Below, piece after piece: positions 8,196 to 18,210 of a stretch of DNA of 64,000 bases. The first letter of the stretch is position 1. Each line of letters opens with the position of its first letter. Position numbers and translations under genes: made by a program. The stretch comes from Marinomonas flavescens (GTDB lineage Bacteria; Pseudomonadota; Gammaproteobacteria; Pseudomonadales; Marinomonadaceae): the NCBI RefSeq assembly GCF_004352835.1, contig NZ_SJSB01000002.1, forward strand, positions 282,789 through 346,788, given 5' to 3'. The notes under the pieces are model-generated. The model did no database searches, was not told the origin of the DNA, and worked only from the letters and a program-made list of their open reading frames with translations.

Positions 8196-9386
8196 ATGTC
8201 CAGTACTTACCGCATTTGGCGGCGTATGAAAATGCCAGATTTTACTCGCGTTCATCGCTATCAGAGCTTGCCAGAGCAAGGGCCCAAAGTATTGTTTTTT
8301 AGTGGCGGTTCTGCGCTGAATAAAATCAGCCGAGTACTTAAAGAATATACCCATCACTCTATTCATTTAGTAACGCCCTTTGATTCTGGTGGCAGTTCAG
8401 CTCGCTTAAGAGCGGAATTTGATATGCCAGCGGTTGGGGACTTACGCAGTCGGTTAATGGCATTGGCAGACGAAACCGTTATGGGGCAGCCAGAGGTGTA
8501 TGCGTTATTCACCCATCGCTTTGAGATGTCACTTTCGCTAGATGTGCTTAGGGGAGAACTTGAACAGCTGGTGGCGGGTGAACACCCCCTGATTAAACCA
8601 ATACCTAATCCGATGCGAGCGTTAATTCAAACTCAGTTGAGTGTGATACAAGAAAAAATCAGCGCTACGTTTGATTTGCGTGGAGCCAGTATTGGTAACC
8701 TTATTATTTCCGGTGGTTATCTAAATAACCAGCAGCAGTTAGACCCTATCGTGTTTCTGTTTTCTCGTCTGACGAAAACACTCGGTGAAGTAAAAACCAT
8801 CTTAGATTCGCCTTATCATTTAGGCGTAGAGCTTGAGACGGGAGAGTTGGTTCTTGGGCAGCATCGTATTACGGGTAAAGAAAATGCGGTATTGGAAAGT
8901 CCGATAAAGCGCATGTGGCTGAACAAAGGGCTAAAAACGGTGTCTCCTATCAATAGAAGAATTGCCGATGACCGTCGAGATATGATCGAAAGTACTGATT
9001 TGATCTGTTATCCACCCGGTAGTTTTTATAGCAGTTTGTTAGCTAACTTGATGCCTGAGGGCGTCGGTCGTGCTATCTGTCAAAACCCAAACCCTAAAGT
9101 TTACATACCAAATTTGGGTTTTGATCCAGAGCAATTTGGTTTGTCGTTAATGACGCAGGTTGAGCGATTGGTTTCTACGGTACTCGTTGATACAAAATCA
9201 CTACAAGACATTTCCTTTGGTGGACTGGATTATTTACTTTTAGACGATGAATACGACTATGGTGTTATAGATGAGCATAAATTGTTTGCATTAGGGGTAG
9301 AGGTAATAAAAACACCGTTAATTTCCCAGAAAGCAGAAAAATATGACGAACACCTGATCGTTAAAGCATTGCTGTCTATGGTGTAG
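8196..9386 (+). CDS. CofD-like / YvcK-related protein (GAK-system type)
   Basis: 396 aa with the CofD/YvcK fold: KVLFFSGGSALNKISRVLK near residue 30, FDSGGSSARLR near 66, GNLIISGGYLN near 170 and DLICYPPGSFYSSLLANL near 270, corresponding to the sugar-nucleotide-binding loops of YvcK. From memory this resembles the CofD-related proteins of the so-called GAK gene set rather than true lactyl-phosphate transferases; the ATP-grasp and XXXCH partners of that set are not adjacent. The ATG at 8196 has TGAGGT six bases upstream. It stands alone, so its biochemical role is not established. Confidence 0.65.
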   Translation: MSSTYRIWRRMKMPDFTRVHRYQSLPEQGPKVLFFSGGSALNKISRVLKEYTHHSIHLVTPFDSGGSSARLRAEFDMPAVGDLRSRLMALADETVMGQPEVYALFTHRFEMSLSLDVLRGELEQLVAGEHPLIKPIPNPMRALIQTQLSVIQEKISATFDLRGASIGNLIISGGYLNNQQQLDPIVFLFSRLTKTLGEVKTILDSPYHLGVELETGELVLGQHRITGKENAVLESPIKRMWLNKGLKTVSPINRRIADDRRDMIESTDLICYPPGSFYSSLLANLMPEGVGRAICQNPNPKVYIPNLGFDPEQFGLSLMTQVERLVSTVLVDTKSLQDISFGGLDYLLLDDEYDYGVIDEHKLFALGVEVIKTPLISQKAEKYDEHLIVKALLSMV

Positions 9387-9495
9387 AAGGTTTCCTAATG
9401 TAGGGAAAATATCAAGCCTCGTGATGTTATCAGAGTTTTTTTGATCTCCACAGTCACAAGTAAATCGTTATTATTAAGTGTTGGAGAAGGCATAA

Positions 9496-10506
9496 ATGAA
9501 TACGAATGTTCTGATTTGCGATGATTCCAGTGTCGCCAGAAAACAATTAGCAAAGGCATTGCCGGCTAGTTGGGATATTACTGTGGATTATGCGCAAAAT
9601 GGACAGGAAGCCTTAGACATAATTATTAAGAAAAAAATTGATATTCTTTTTCTTGATTTGAACATGCCAGTAAAAGATGGATATCAAACGCTGGAAGCGT
9701 TGCAGAGCGTTGAACATGCGCCCAAAGTGCTGGTCGTGTCTAGTGATGTGCAGCTGAAAGCGGTACAGCGCGTCAAAGAATTGGGGGCTAGAGAGTTTTA
9801 TAAAAAACCCATCCAACCTGACCTCATGCAACAGTCACTCTTATCGTTAGGGTTGATGAAGCAAGAAGATCTCAATAAAAAAGCTCTTAACGTTAACCAT
9901 TCTGTTGTTGATGACTTTTCATTTTCAGAATGTCTTCAAGAAGTATCCAATATTGCGATGGGAAAAGCGGCCAGTGTGTTGGCCGATATGTTGAATGTTT
10001 TTGTTAAGTTACCTGTGCCAAAGGTCAATATATTAGAGGTCAGTGAGTTACAGATGGCCCTAAGCTATGGTGCAAAAGACAATCAATATTCTGCCATATC
10101 TCAAGGCTTTGTTGGTTCTGGTGTTGCCTTTGAAGCCTTGCTTATTTTTAACGATACCAGCTTTTCTGATATTGCTAAGTTACTTAAGGTTTCAGGTGAT
10201 ATTGATTTTGATATGGAAGTTGAATTGCTGATGGAGGTTTCTTCTGTGTTGGTCGGGCCTTTCATGGATGCACTCGGCAAGCAATTGAACATCGACTTTA
10301 GTTTTGGACATCCTGCTTTATTGGGGCAACACGTTACCATGGCGAATCTGATTAACGAGAAAAGATCGAAATGGCGGCGCACATTAACGGTAGAAATTGT
10401 CTACGAACTTGAAAACTACAATGTGAGTTGTGACTTACTTCTACTGTTTACAGAAGAATCCGTTCCCGTACTAGAAGATTTATTATCCTATTTGGTTGAG
10501 GATTAG
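9496..10506 (+). CDS. Response regulator receiver fused to a CheC-like domain
   Basis: 336 aa. Residues 1-120 form a CheY-like receiver with acidic pocket D9-D10, phospho-acceptor D54 (FLDLNMP) and the conserved Lys in KKPIQ. Residues about 135-330 resemble CheC: one site EVSNIAMGKAASVLADML keeps the E-x-x-N pattern of CheC phosphatases, while the second (LMEVSSVLVGPFMDALG) has Ser in place of Asn. A CheC domain could dephosphorylate its own or another receiver. Two bases separate it from the diguanylate cyclase gene, so the pair is probably a signalling operon feeding c-di-GMP output. Confidence 0.78.
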   Translation: MNTNVLICDDSSVARKQLAKALPASWDITVDYAQNGQEALDIIIKKKIDILFLDLNMPVKDGYQTLEALQSVEHAPKVLVVSSDVQLKAVQRVKELGAREFYKKPIQPDLMQQSLLSLGLMKQEDLNKKALNVNHSVVDDFSFSECLQEVSNIAMGKAASVLADMLNVFVKLPVPKVNILEVSELQMALSYGAKDNQYSAISQGFVGSGVAFEALLIFNDTSFSDIAKLLKVSGDIDFDMEVELLMEVSSVLVGPFMDALGKQLNIDFSFGHPALLGQHVTMANLINEKRSKWRRTLTVEIVYELENYNVSCDLLLLFTEESVPVLEDLLSYLVED

Positions 10507-10508
10507 CA

Positions 10509-11462
10509 ATGACAAACTCGATGGAAGAAATGGCAGAAATTCATTGGCTGTTTGATACACTCAACCATATTGATCTAGGGCTTGTGATAGTAGACCAGCA
10601 TTACAAGGTGATCTTGTGGAACAGTTTTATGGAAAACCACAGTGGCAAGAGTTCGTCTACGGCAAGGAATCAGTCATTATTCAGTCTTTTTCCAGATATA
10701 GATGAAGAATGGCTCAAACGTAAATTAGATAATGTAATGGCTTTGAGAACATCCATTTTTATCTCTTGGGAGCAGCGCGCCTATCTCTTTCCTTTTAATA
10801 GTTATCGCCCAATCACAGGGCTAGCTGATTACATGTACCAAAATATTACTTTGCGTCCAATAAGTAATGTGAATGGCACTATCGAGCATGTCTGTATTAC
10901 TGTTTATGATGTAACGGATGCTGCAAGTCATAAGTTGGCGTTATCTGCGGCAAACAAACAGCTCGAACAATTAAGTAAAACGGACTCTCTGACAGAATTA
11001 CACAATCGAGGAAGCTTAGAGAAAGCGCTCGACATTATTTTTTCTTCTTATCAGCAGAAGCAAGAAGCGCCTCATTCTTTAGTCATGGCCGATTTGGATT
11101 TTTTCAAACATGTAAATGATAATTACGGTCATCCAGTGGGGGATATTGTGCTGAAAGAAGTGGCAAAATTGATGATAGCCTCTTCCCGTAAAGGGGACTT
11201 TGTTGGCCGTTATGGTGGTGAAGAATTCGTTATTGTTTTGCCTAATACTGCATTAGCAGGGGCGATGAGCTTCAGTGAAAAACTGCGCAAGAAAATCGAG
11301 GCACTGACAATCAATACGGATAAGGGAGACATAAAAGTCACCATTAGTTTAGGTGTTGCACAATTAAGTCCTAAAGACCAAATGGTGTCTTCTTGGTTAA
11401 TGCGAGCAGACGAGGCTTTATATAAAGCCAAAAATGCGGGGCGTAATCAAACAATGGGTTGA
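10509..11462 (+). CDS. PAS-GGDEF diguanylate cyclase
   Basis: 317-aa cytoplasmic diguanylate cyclase (2 GTP to c-di-GMP). A PAS-like sensor (about residues 15-140) leads to a GGDEF domain with substrate signature DLDFFKHVNDNYGH and active-site GGEEF at 236-240. RKGD precedes GGEEF by five residues, matching the RxxD allosteric I-site, so product inhibition is expected. It is cotranscribed with the receiver-CheC gene just upstream, which is likely to control it. Confidence 0.87.
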   Translation: MTNSMEEMAEIHWLFDTLNHIDLGLVIVDQHYKVILWNSFMENHSGKSSSTARNQSLFSLFPDIDEEWLKRKLDNVMALRTSIFISWEQRAYLFPFNSYRPITGLADYMYQNITLRPISNVNGTIEHVCITVYDVTDAASHKLALSAANKQLEQLSKTDSLTELHNRGSLEKALDIIFSSYQQKQEAPHSLVMADLDFFKHVNDNYGHPVGDIVLKEVAKLMIASSRKGDFVGRYGGEEFVIVLPNTALAGAMSFSEKLRKKIEALTINTDKGDIKVTISLGVAQLSPKDQMVSSWLMRADEALYKAKNAGRNQTMG

Positions 11463-11469
11463 TTAGCGT

Positions 11470-11511
11470 ACCAATAAGCCCATCAAAAGAGATTCTGATG
11501 GGCTTATTGGT
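11470..11511. terminator. Bidirectional hairpin, diguanylate cyclase / rimK
   Basis: A perfect 16-bp stem (ACCAATAAGCCCATCA with its complement) around a 10-base loop lies between two convergent genes. There is no long T-run, so termination efficiency is uncertain. Confidence 0.6.
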
Positions 11512-11532
11512 GTCAGCTAATCCTAGCTCTAA

Positions 11533-12921
11533 TTAGTCTTCTTTTAGCGCTCCGAGCTGCCTCTCAATCGCCATGATCATGCGCACCGCAATGTCTTGGT
11601 TCGTCGCCGTTTCAATTCCTTGTAAACCAGGTGATGAATTAACTTCTAATAACAGCGGGCCTTTGTTAGAGCGAATCAAATCCACCCCAGCCACTTTTAG
11701 GTCCATTGCTTTAGCGGCTTTAATCGCAATTCGTTTTTCTTCTTGAGTGATTTTAATCAATTCCGCTCGCCCACCTTGATGAATATTGGCTCGAAACTCA
11801 CCCGCAGCGGCGGTTCTTTGAATAGACGCGACAACTTTTCCATCAATCACAAAGCAACGTAGATCTTTACCACTGGACTCTTGGATAAACTCTTGCACCA
11901 AAATATTTGCGTTTAAGCTTTTAAATGCATTAATCACACTGTCGGCTGCTTTACGTGTTTCTGCAAGTACAACGCCTGTCCCTTGTGTACCTTCTAGTAG
12001 TTTTATAATTAATGGCGCTCCGCCGACCATATCAATTAGGTCGCCAGTATCTAAAGGAGAGTTTGCAAAGCCTGTGGTAGGAATGTCTAGACCGCTATCC
12101 AATAATAATTGTAACGCACGCAGTTTGTCGCGAGATTGAGCAATGGCGGTTGAGTTGTTTAAACAATACACACCGAGGGATTCGAACTGGCGTAATAGGG
12201 TGCAAGCGTAAAATGTTTTACTAGGGCGAATGCGAGGAATTACGGCATCTAAATCATTTAAAACTCGGCCGCCGCGATAGTGAATCTCCGGTGTGGTTGC
12301 GTCTAATTTCATGTAGCAATTTTTAATGTTTAAAAATTGAATTTCATGTCCTCGTGCTTCAGCGGCTTCAATAATACGACGATTGCTGTACAAATCAGGA
12401 TTACTAGCCAGTAAGCCTATTTTGAGGCCGCCTGTGCGCATCTCAGGCGCTTTGTATAAAGAAGCTAAGTCATTCTGTACTCGATCGCCTAGCAGGCAGT
12501 GACCCTCTGGGTCGACGAGAATACGACCATTCATTGCTTCGCGACCTAGCAGCATGCGGTAGCCCATGCTGTCTCTGTCAGTGAGCGTTAGTTCGACAAC
12601 CCAAGATTTTTCACCGAGTGCTAAAGAAGCGCGAATCACAGGGCGTTTTTCTTTATCGCCACTGGAGCTTTTGATGACGCGATGATCAACGATTTGCGCT
12701 TCGCAATGTACAGTGATTTTGCGGTTGTCTTGTAATGGATGAACCTCAAAACTGGTCCATTGCTCACCGTTACGTGAAAAATACTGAATATTGATCGCGT
12801 GCAAAGAAGAGGTTTTTGCGCCAGAATCGATGCGCGCTTTTACCGCCGGAATGTTAAGAGAGGAGAAGGCGCACCATTCTTCACTGCCGATGACGATTTT
12901 GGATTCATTAAGTTGATTCAT
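11533..12921 (-). CDS. rimK: RimB-like retropepsin protease fused to RimK ATP-grasp glutamate ligase
   Basis: 462 aa in two parts. Residues about 1-150 are the 'ATP-dependent zinc protease' (RimB/PF05618) fold with RIDSGAKTSSLHA, whose DSGA is the retropepsin-type catalytic Asp motif, and MLLGREAM. Residues about 165-460 are RimK, the ATP-grasp ligase that adds glutamates to the C-terminus of ribosomal protein S6; CLNNSTAIAQSRDK, LVQEFIQESSGKDLRCFV and EVNSSPGLQGIE are typical. In Pseudomonas the two activities are separate proteins and respond to c-di-GMP (from memory). Here writer and putative eraser are one polypeptide beside a diguanylate cyclase gene. Confidence 0.85.
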   Translation of the reverse strand: MNQLNESKIVIGSEEWCAFSSLNIPAVKARIDSGAKTSSLHAINIQYFSRNGEQWTSFEVHPLQDNRKITVHCEAQIVDHRVIKSSSGDKEKRPVIRASLALGEKSWVVELTLTDRDSMGYRMLLGREAMNGRILVDPEGHCLLGDRVQNDLASLYKAPEMRTGGLKIGLLASNPDLYSNRRIIEAAEARGHEIQFLNIKNCYMKLDATTPEIHYRGGRVLNDLDAVIPRIRPSKTFYACTLLRQFESLGVYCLNNSTAIAQSRDKLRALQLLLDSGLDIPTTGFANSPLDTGDLIDMVGGAPLIIKLLEGTQGTGVVLAETRKAADSVINAFKSLNANILVQEFIQESSGKDLRCFVIDGKVVASIQRTAAAGEFRANIHQGGRAELIKITQEEKRIAIKAAKAMDLKVAGVDLIRSNKGPLLLEVNSSPGLQGIETATNQDIAVRMIMAIERQLGALKED

Positions 12922-13159
12922 AAAACTTGGCTCTGACTAGATTGTCGATAATAGCAAAAACAAAAAAATGACGCTTGGCTTCAGTAGAAGGCGCTATCGT
13001 ATTGATTGGCTTTATAGCTTAAAAAGCAAAATAGGTTAAGTTTTATTCGCTAAAAAGCGCTGATCGGAATGATTAAATGGTCAGCATAAGCACAAACTAT
13101 TGTAATCGTATTGGCTGAGGCTAATATGTGCGTACTGGATTAATTTTATGGAGTCTTGA

Positions 13160-14098
13160 ATGAATGGCCAACTGATTCGCGAGTTGGAAGCGCTGGGCGG
13201 TGATATATTGCCAGCAAGTCTGAGAGAGTGTGATGAAATTGTTATTGATCAGCCAGGGTTTAAGACGCGTATCGCGTTATGGGGCGGTCATTTAGTGAGT
13301 TTTATACCTACTGGTCAAGAAGATGTGTTGTTTCAATCTTCAAATGAAGGGGCCAAAACTCGATTTGGTCGCCGCCATTTCGGTGTGCCGGTTTGTTGGC
13401 CTTGGTTTGGAGCGAACGAAAAACACAGTGACTATCCTGCTCACGGTTTAGCACGTTATTTTCGTTGGGAGCTTGCTGAGGTTGGGCGTTTTAAAAATGA
13501 CGATGTGAAAATAGTTCTTCGATTGGCGTCTGAAGAGCATCCATTGATTGAAGAAATGTGGCCACAAGCTTTTGAACTAAGACAAGTTTTTCGTTTTTCT
13601 GCCGATGGTTTCAGTATTAACTTTTCTGCCGCAAATTTATCAGAAAAATCCATGCCGGTTAGCGAAGCTCTGCATACCTATTTTCATGTAGGGGATAATA
13701 AAACCACACAGGTACATGGTCTTGATGGCGTTATCTATATCGACAAATTAGACAAAGGAGAGCGAAAACAGCAAAAAGGCATAGTGTCTCCGTTTGAATA
13801 TATTGACAGTGTCTATTTAGAATCGCCTGATGTTTGTGAAATTCACGATGCAAGCTTGCAGCGAAAAATTATTGTTCGTAGCAAGGGTAGCCAAAGCACC
13901 GTTTTGTGGAATCCTGGCCCTGAACTTGCCAAAAAACGCAGCGACATGGAAGACGAAGATTATCGTCGTTTTGTTTGCGTTGAAACCGCTAACGCCATGA
14001 ATGATGCTTATGACATTAAACCGGGTGATATGCACCAGCTTAGAGTGAGTGTATCGGTTGAGCCACTAGAGCCAGCTGAAACCACAGAATCCGTATAA
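13160..14098 (+). CDS. D-hexose-6-phosphate mutarotase (YeaD family)
   Basis: 312-aa aldose-1-epimerase-fold enzyme interconverting anomers of glucose-6-phosphate. HFGVPVCWPWFG and HGLARYFRWEL carry the sugar/phosphate-binding residues, EALHTYFHVGD the catalytic His, and FVCVETAN the catalytic Glu. GGAG lies seven bases before the ATG. Monocistronic, closed by a strong terminator. Confidence 0.87.
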   Translation: MNGQLIRELEALGGDILPASLRECDEIVIDQPGFKTRIALWGGHLVSFIPTGQEDVLFQSSNEGAKTRFGRRHFGVPVCWPWFGANEKHSDYPAHGLARYFRWELAEVGRFKNDDVKIVLRLASEEHPLIEEMWPQAFELRQVFRFSADGFSINFSAANLSEKSMPVSEALHTYFHVGDNKTTQVHGLDGVIYIDKLDKGERKQQKGIVSPFEYIDSVYLESPDVCEIHDASLQRKIIVRSKGSQSTVLWNPGPELAKKRSDMEDEDYRRFVCVETANAMNDAYDIKPGDMHQLRVSVSVEPLEPAETTESV

Positions 14099-14166
14099 GC
14101 ATTACTGTTTTAGGGGGATGGTGTCACTCTCACAATCAAGCCCTCAGAATGAAATACTTGTTATAG

Positions 14167-14212
14167 AAAAGCCCTCAATCGTCAGATTATCCAACGATTG
14201 AGGGCTTTTTTC
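14167..14212. terminator. Bidirectional terminator, mutarotase / crc
   Basis: A 16-base inverted repeat (AAAAGCCCTCAATCGT and complement) flanks an 11-base loop and ends in T6. Flanking A and T runs let it act in both directions between convergent genes. Confidence 0.85.
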
Positions 14213-14247
14213 TTTGTTCAATATATTTTTCGACACTGCTCAATAGA

Positions 14248-15024
14248 TTAATCGATGTTGTATTCCATGATTAAAGGGGCGTGGTCAGAAAAACGCTGAC
14301 CTTTATAGACGCTACCGCCTTGAATTAAATGCTTAATTCCGGGTGTCGCGATTTGATAATCCAAACGACCGCCTTCATCTAATTTCCAGGCGCGTTCGTA
14401 ATCTGGCCACCAGGTATATTGCTTGTCTTGCTTATTAACCTGACGAAAGGCGTCAATGTATTCGAGCTCGTTGAAAATTTCGTTAATCCATTTGCGTTCT
14501 TCCGCTAAAAAGCCGGAGTTACGCTGATTTACGAACCAGCTACTAACATCAATGGGCGACCGAGCAACATTGGCTGTTCCGCAAAAAATGAATTCACGAC
14601 GCTTGCGGCGAGTTTTTATTAAATGGTTTTTAAATCCTTCCATAAAGCGATATTTATGCTGTTGAAGCATGTCTTCGTGGTTGGAGCCATGAGGTGTTAG
14701 GAAAGCGCCAATGCTTACCTTTTCGAAATCCGCTTGGATAAAGCGTCCTTCAAAGTCACACTCAGGAAACCCCATGCCAGTCATGATAGCTTTTGGCATG
14801 GTTTTACAATAAATGGCCACACCTGCTTGCTCGGGGTCTTCCATCGAGTCAAAAAAGTAAGTGTTGTATCCAGGTGGGAAGAAGACACTGTCGTTTAGGC
14901 TTCTTTCGTCTGCCTGAATATCTTGTAGACAAACAACATCCGGGTCCTGGCGAACCATCCATTCAAAAAAGCCGCGATCGGCAGCTTGTCTTATACCGTT
15001 TACATTAAGACTGATGACCTTCAT
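14248..15024 (-). CDS. crc: Catabolite repression control protein Crc (exonuclease III-fold)
   Basis: 258 aa with the ExoIII/APE fold, but read here as Crc rather than XthA. Signatures match Pseudomonas Crc from memory: CLQDIQAD (ExoIII has LQET), KTRRKRREFIFCG followed by TANVA where ExoIII has GDFN, and GRLDYQIATPG. The catalytic Glu and one catalytic Asp are thus replaced, although FSDHAP and the Asn are kept. Crc acts with Hfq to repress translation of carbon-use mRNAs carrying A-rich motifs. Divergent from pyrE, exactly as in Pseudomonas. AGGGA lies seven bases before the ATG. Confidence 0.85.
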   Translation of the reverse strand: MKVISLNVNGIRQAADRGFFEWMVRQDPDVVCLQDIQADERSLNDSVFFPPGYNTYFFDSMEDPEQAGVAIYCKTMPKAIMTGMGFPECDFEGRFIQADFEKVSIGAFLTPHGSNHEDMLQQHKYRFMEGFKNHLIKTRRKRREFIFCGTANVARSPIDVSSWFVNQRNSGFLAEERKWINEIFNELEYIDAFRQVNKQDKQYTWWPDYERAWKLDEGGRLDYQIATPGIKHLIQGGSVYKGQRFSDHAPLIMEYNID

Positions 15025-15140
15025 TTCTGGTCCCTACAATTCCTAGCCGTGTGTTATATTAGCGCCTATCCAATGTTGGCATGGCTTCGCTCGTTCTTGG
15101 CGGCGCTTTGTTCTATTTTTAAAATCTATCTGGAGTCGGC

Positions 15141-15794
15141 ATGAAACCTTACCAAAAAGAGTTTATCGAGTTCGCCATCGAGCAAAATGTGTTGCGTTTT
15201 GGCGAATTTACACTTAAATCTGGCCGTGTAAGCCCTTACTTCTTTAATGCTGGCTTATTTAATTCCGGCCAAGCGTTAGCAAAGTTAGGTCGCTTTTATG
15301 CGGCCGCATTAATGGAAGCAAATATTCCATTTGATGTTTTATTCGGTCCTGCTTACAAGGGCATTCCCCTTGCAACCACCACCGCTGTTGCTCTGTTCGA
15401 TCACCATAACGTGGATACTCCTTACGTCTTTAACCGTAAAGAAGCAAAAGCCCACGGAGAAGGTGGATCACTCGTTGGCGCTCCTTTGGCTGGCAACGTC
15501 ATGATTATTGATGACGTTATCACTGCAGGCACTGCCATTCGAGAAGTTATGGCCATTATTCAAGATGCGAAAGCCGCACCCGCTGGCGTATTGATCGCAT
15601 TAGACCGTCAAGAGCGTGGTCAAGGCGAATTATCTGCCATTCAAGAAGTCGAACGTGACTTCGGTATGCCTGTCGTTAGTATCGTTTCGCTTAATGACAT
15701 AATGACTTACTTAGCAGAACAAGCAACCCCTGAATTTGCGGAGTATCTTGATACTGTTAAAGCTTATCGTCAGCAGTATGGTATCGAATCTTAA
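15141..15794 (+). CDS. pyrE: Orotate phosphoribosyltransferase
   Basis: 217-aa enzyme converting orotate and PRPP to OMP in pyrimidine synthesis. The PRPP-binding signature [17 protein letters not shown] is near residues 119-135, and [11 protein letters not shown] and [13 protein letters not shown] form the active-site loops. Normal length; GGAG six bases before ATG. Divergent from crc and convergent with slmA. Confidence 0.96.
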   Translation: MKPYQKEFIEFAIEQNVLRFGEFTLKSGRVSPYFFNAGLFNSGQALAKLGRFYAAALMEANIPFDVLFGPAYKGIPLATTTAVALFDHHNVDTPYVFNRKEAKAHGEGGSLVGAPLAGNVMIIDDVITAGTAIREVMAIIQDAKAAPAGVLIALDRQERGQGELSAIQEVERDFGMPVVSIVSLNDIMTYLAEQATPEFAEYLDTVKAYRQQYGIES

Positions 15795-15839
15795 TCGAAC
15801 CATGTTCAGCTCAGTGTCTGGGGCTCTTTTGTCCCAGTG

Positions 15840-16433
15840 CTAGCGATTGAGCATAAGTGTTTTTTCTAATGCCGACCATTGCTCAGACCAAACTTCTGTC
15901 GGCCTCACCTTAAATTCACTGCGCACGTAATGGCGGATTTTTCCTTCAATTACTGCCAGTAAAAAGTTAGCACAAGGTGCCACTCCCATAACCGGTCGCA
16001 AACCTTGTTTTAAATCGGCTTCACGCATTACCTGTTTGAGTTGGGTTTCAATTCGGTCGAACAATTGTGCGATACGAATTCTTAGTCTTTCTGTTTCACC
16101 AGCGAGGGCATCGGCTGTTAGTAGTCGACACATCCCAGGATTGTGCTCTGAAAAGCCTAAAATCAACGTCAGAATCATCTCAATGCGAGCTAACACGTCG
16201 CTTTCGTCTTTTACGATTCTATGGATGCGAGAAAAAAGCGATTCTTCAATAAATTCGATTAAGCCTTCAAACATCTTCGCTTTGCTTGGGAAATGGCGAT
16301 ACAAAGCCGCTTCTGATACACCAACCTGCTTGGCCAATGCCGCAGTCGTGATACGAGCGCCAGGGCTACTTTCTAGCATTTGAGCTAAAGATTGCAGTAT
16401 CTGTGTTCGACGATCGCTTTTCTTGTTGCTCAT
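15840..16433 (-). CDS. slmA: Nucleoid occlusion factor SlmA
   Basis: 197-aa TetR-fold DNA-binding protein that blocks FtsZ assembly over the nucleoid. The helix-turn-helix is [21 protein letters not shown]; the C-terminal half ([18 protein letters not shown]) fits SlmA. The ATG at 16433 gives MSNKKSDRR and the E. coli-like length of 198 aa; the upstream ATG at 16457 adds eight residues without support. Its position near pyrE and dut matches E. coli. Confidence 0.9.
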   Translation of the reverse strand: MSNKKSDRRTQILQSLAQMLESSPGARITTAALAKQVGVSEAALYRHFPSKAKMFEGLIEFIEESLFSRIHRIVKDESDVLARIEMILTLILGFSEHNPGMCRLLTADALAGETERLRIRIAQLFDRIETQLKQVMREADLKQGLRPVMGVAPCANFLLAVIEGKIRHYVRSEFKVRPTEVWSEQWSALEKTLMLNR

Positions 16434-16482
16434 TTGACTGTCCAGTTCCCAAACCAATTATTGTTAGTATGCAGTACTAAGG

Positions 16483-17469
<987 letters not shown>

Positions 17470-17670
17470 TTAAAATAATTTATTGAGTTGCTGCGTCAAA
17501 CGATGATTGTTCATGGTCAGTGACGAGTGTAAGCAACCACTTAGGGTTGAAATAATAGCCTGAACCAAAGCGATTAACTATAGAAATTTGTATGAAAATT
17601 ACGAAGTGAGGGCTTAAAAACTAAATTTAGTTACGGTTCTGAAATATGGGTGAGAGAATCAGTAGAGAAA

Positions 17671-17705
17671 GTGCGAAAAGATGAGAAAAACTCACCTTTT
17701 CGTAC
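17671..17705 (-). terminator. Hairpin downstream of dut
   Basis: GTGCGAAAAGATGAG and CTCACCTTTTCGTAC pair with two mismatches around an A5 loop. It closes the coaBC-dut transcript. Confidence 0.5.
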
Positions 17706-17722
17706 TGTTTTGTGTCTAAAAA

Positions 17723-18181
17723 TTACTTAGTGCCGGTGTGACCAAACCCACCTTCGCCGCGCTCGGTGCTTTCAAACTCAGTCACGATATTAAATTCAGC
17801 TTGAACAACAGGCACTAGTACCAATTGTGCGACGCGTTCACCTGGTTCTATGGTGAAAGATATGTGTCCGCGATTCCAGCAAGAGATCATTAGCTCGCCT
17901 TGGTAGTCTGAGTCGATTAGGCCAACAAGGTTACCAAGTACAATTCCGTGTTTATGACCAAGCCCTGAACGAGGCAGAAGGATTGCCGCCAAGCTAGGAT
18001 CTTCGATATAAATAGACAATCCAGTCGGTAACAATGTGGTGTCGCCCGGAGCTAATTCAATCGCTTTATCTAGACAAGCGCGAAGGTCAAGTCCAGCAGA
18101 ACCTTCGGTTGCGTAAGTTGGAAGAGGGATTTCTTTGCCGATTTTGTCGCTAAGAATTTTTAACTGAATAGCTTGTTTCAT
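17723..18181 (-). CDS. dut: Deoxyuridine 5'-triphosphate nucleotidohydrolase
   Basis: 152-aa homotrimeric dUTPase (dUTP to dUMP plus PPi). The conserved motifs are in order: [40 protein letters not shown] and the C-terminal arm [10 protein letters not shown]. The ATG at 18181 ([10 protein letters not shown]) gives the normal length; a longer in-frame start would run into coaBC. Thirty bases after coaBC, as in most gammaproteobacteria. Confidence 0.95.
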   Translation of the reverse strand: MKQAIQLKILSDKIGKEIPLPTYATEGSAGLDLRACLDKAIELAPGDTTLLPTGLSIYIEDPSLAAILLPRSGLGHKHGIVLGNLVGLIDSDYQGELMISCWNRGHISFTIEPGERVAQLVLVPVVQAEFNIVTEFESTERGEGGFGHTGTK

Positions 18182-18210
18182 AGTCTTCACTTTATTTTGT
18201 AAGTAGGGAT

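Noticed and set aside
14248..15024. Annotation as exonuclease III (xthA)
   Set aside because: Catalytic Glu and one Asp are replaced, Crc-specific motifs are present, and the neighbour is pyrE as in Pseudomonas crc.
16036..16383. 115-codon open frame antisense to slmA
   Set aside because: Fully inside a well-supported gene on the other strand, without a ribosome binding site or family match.
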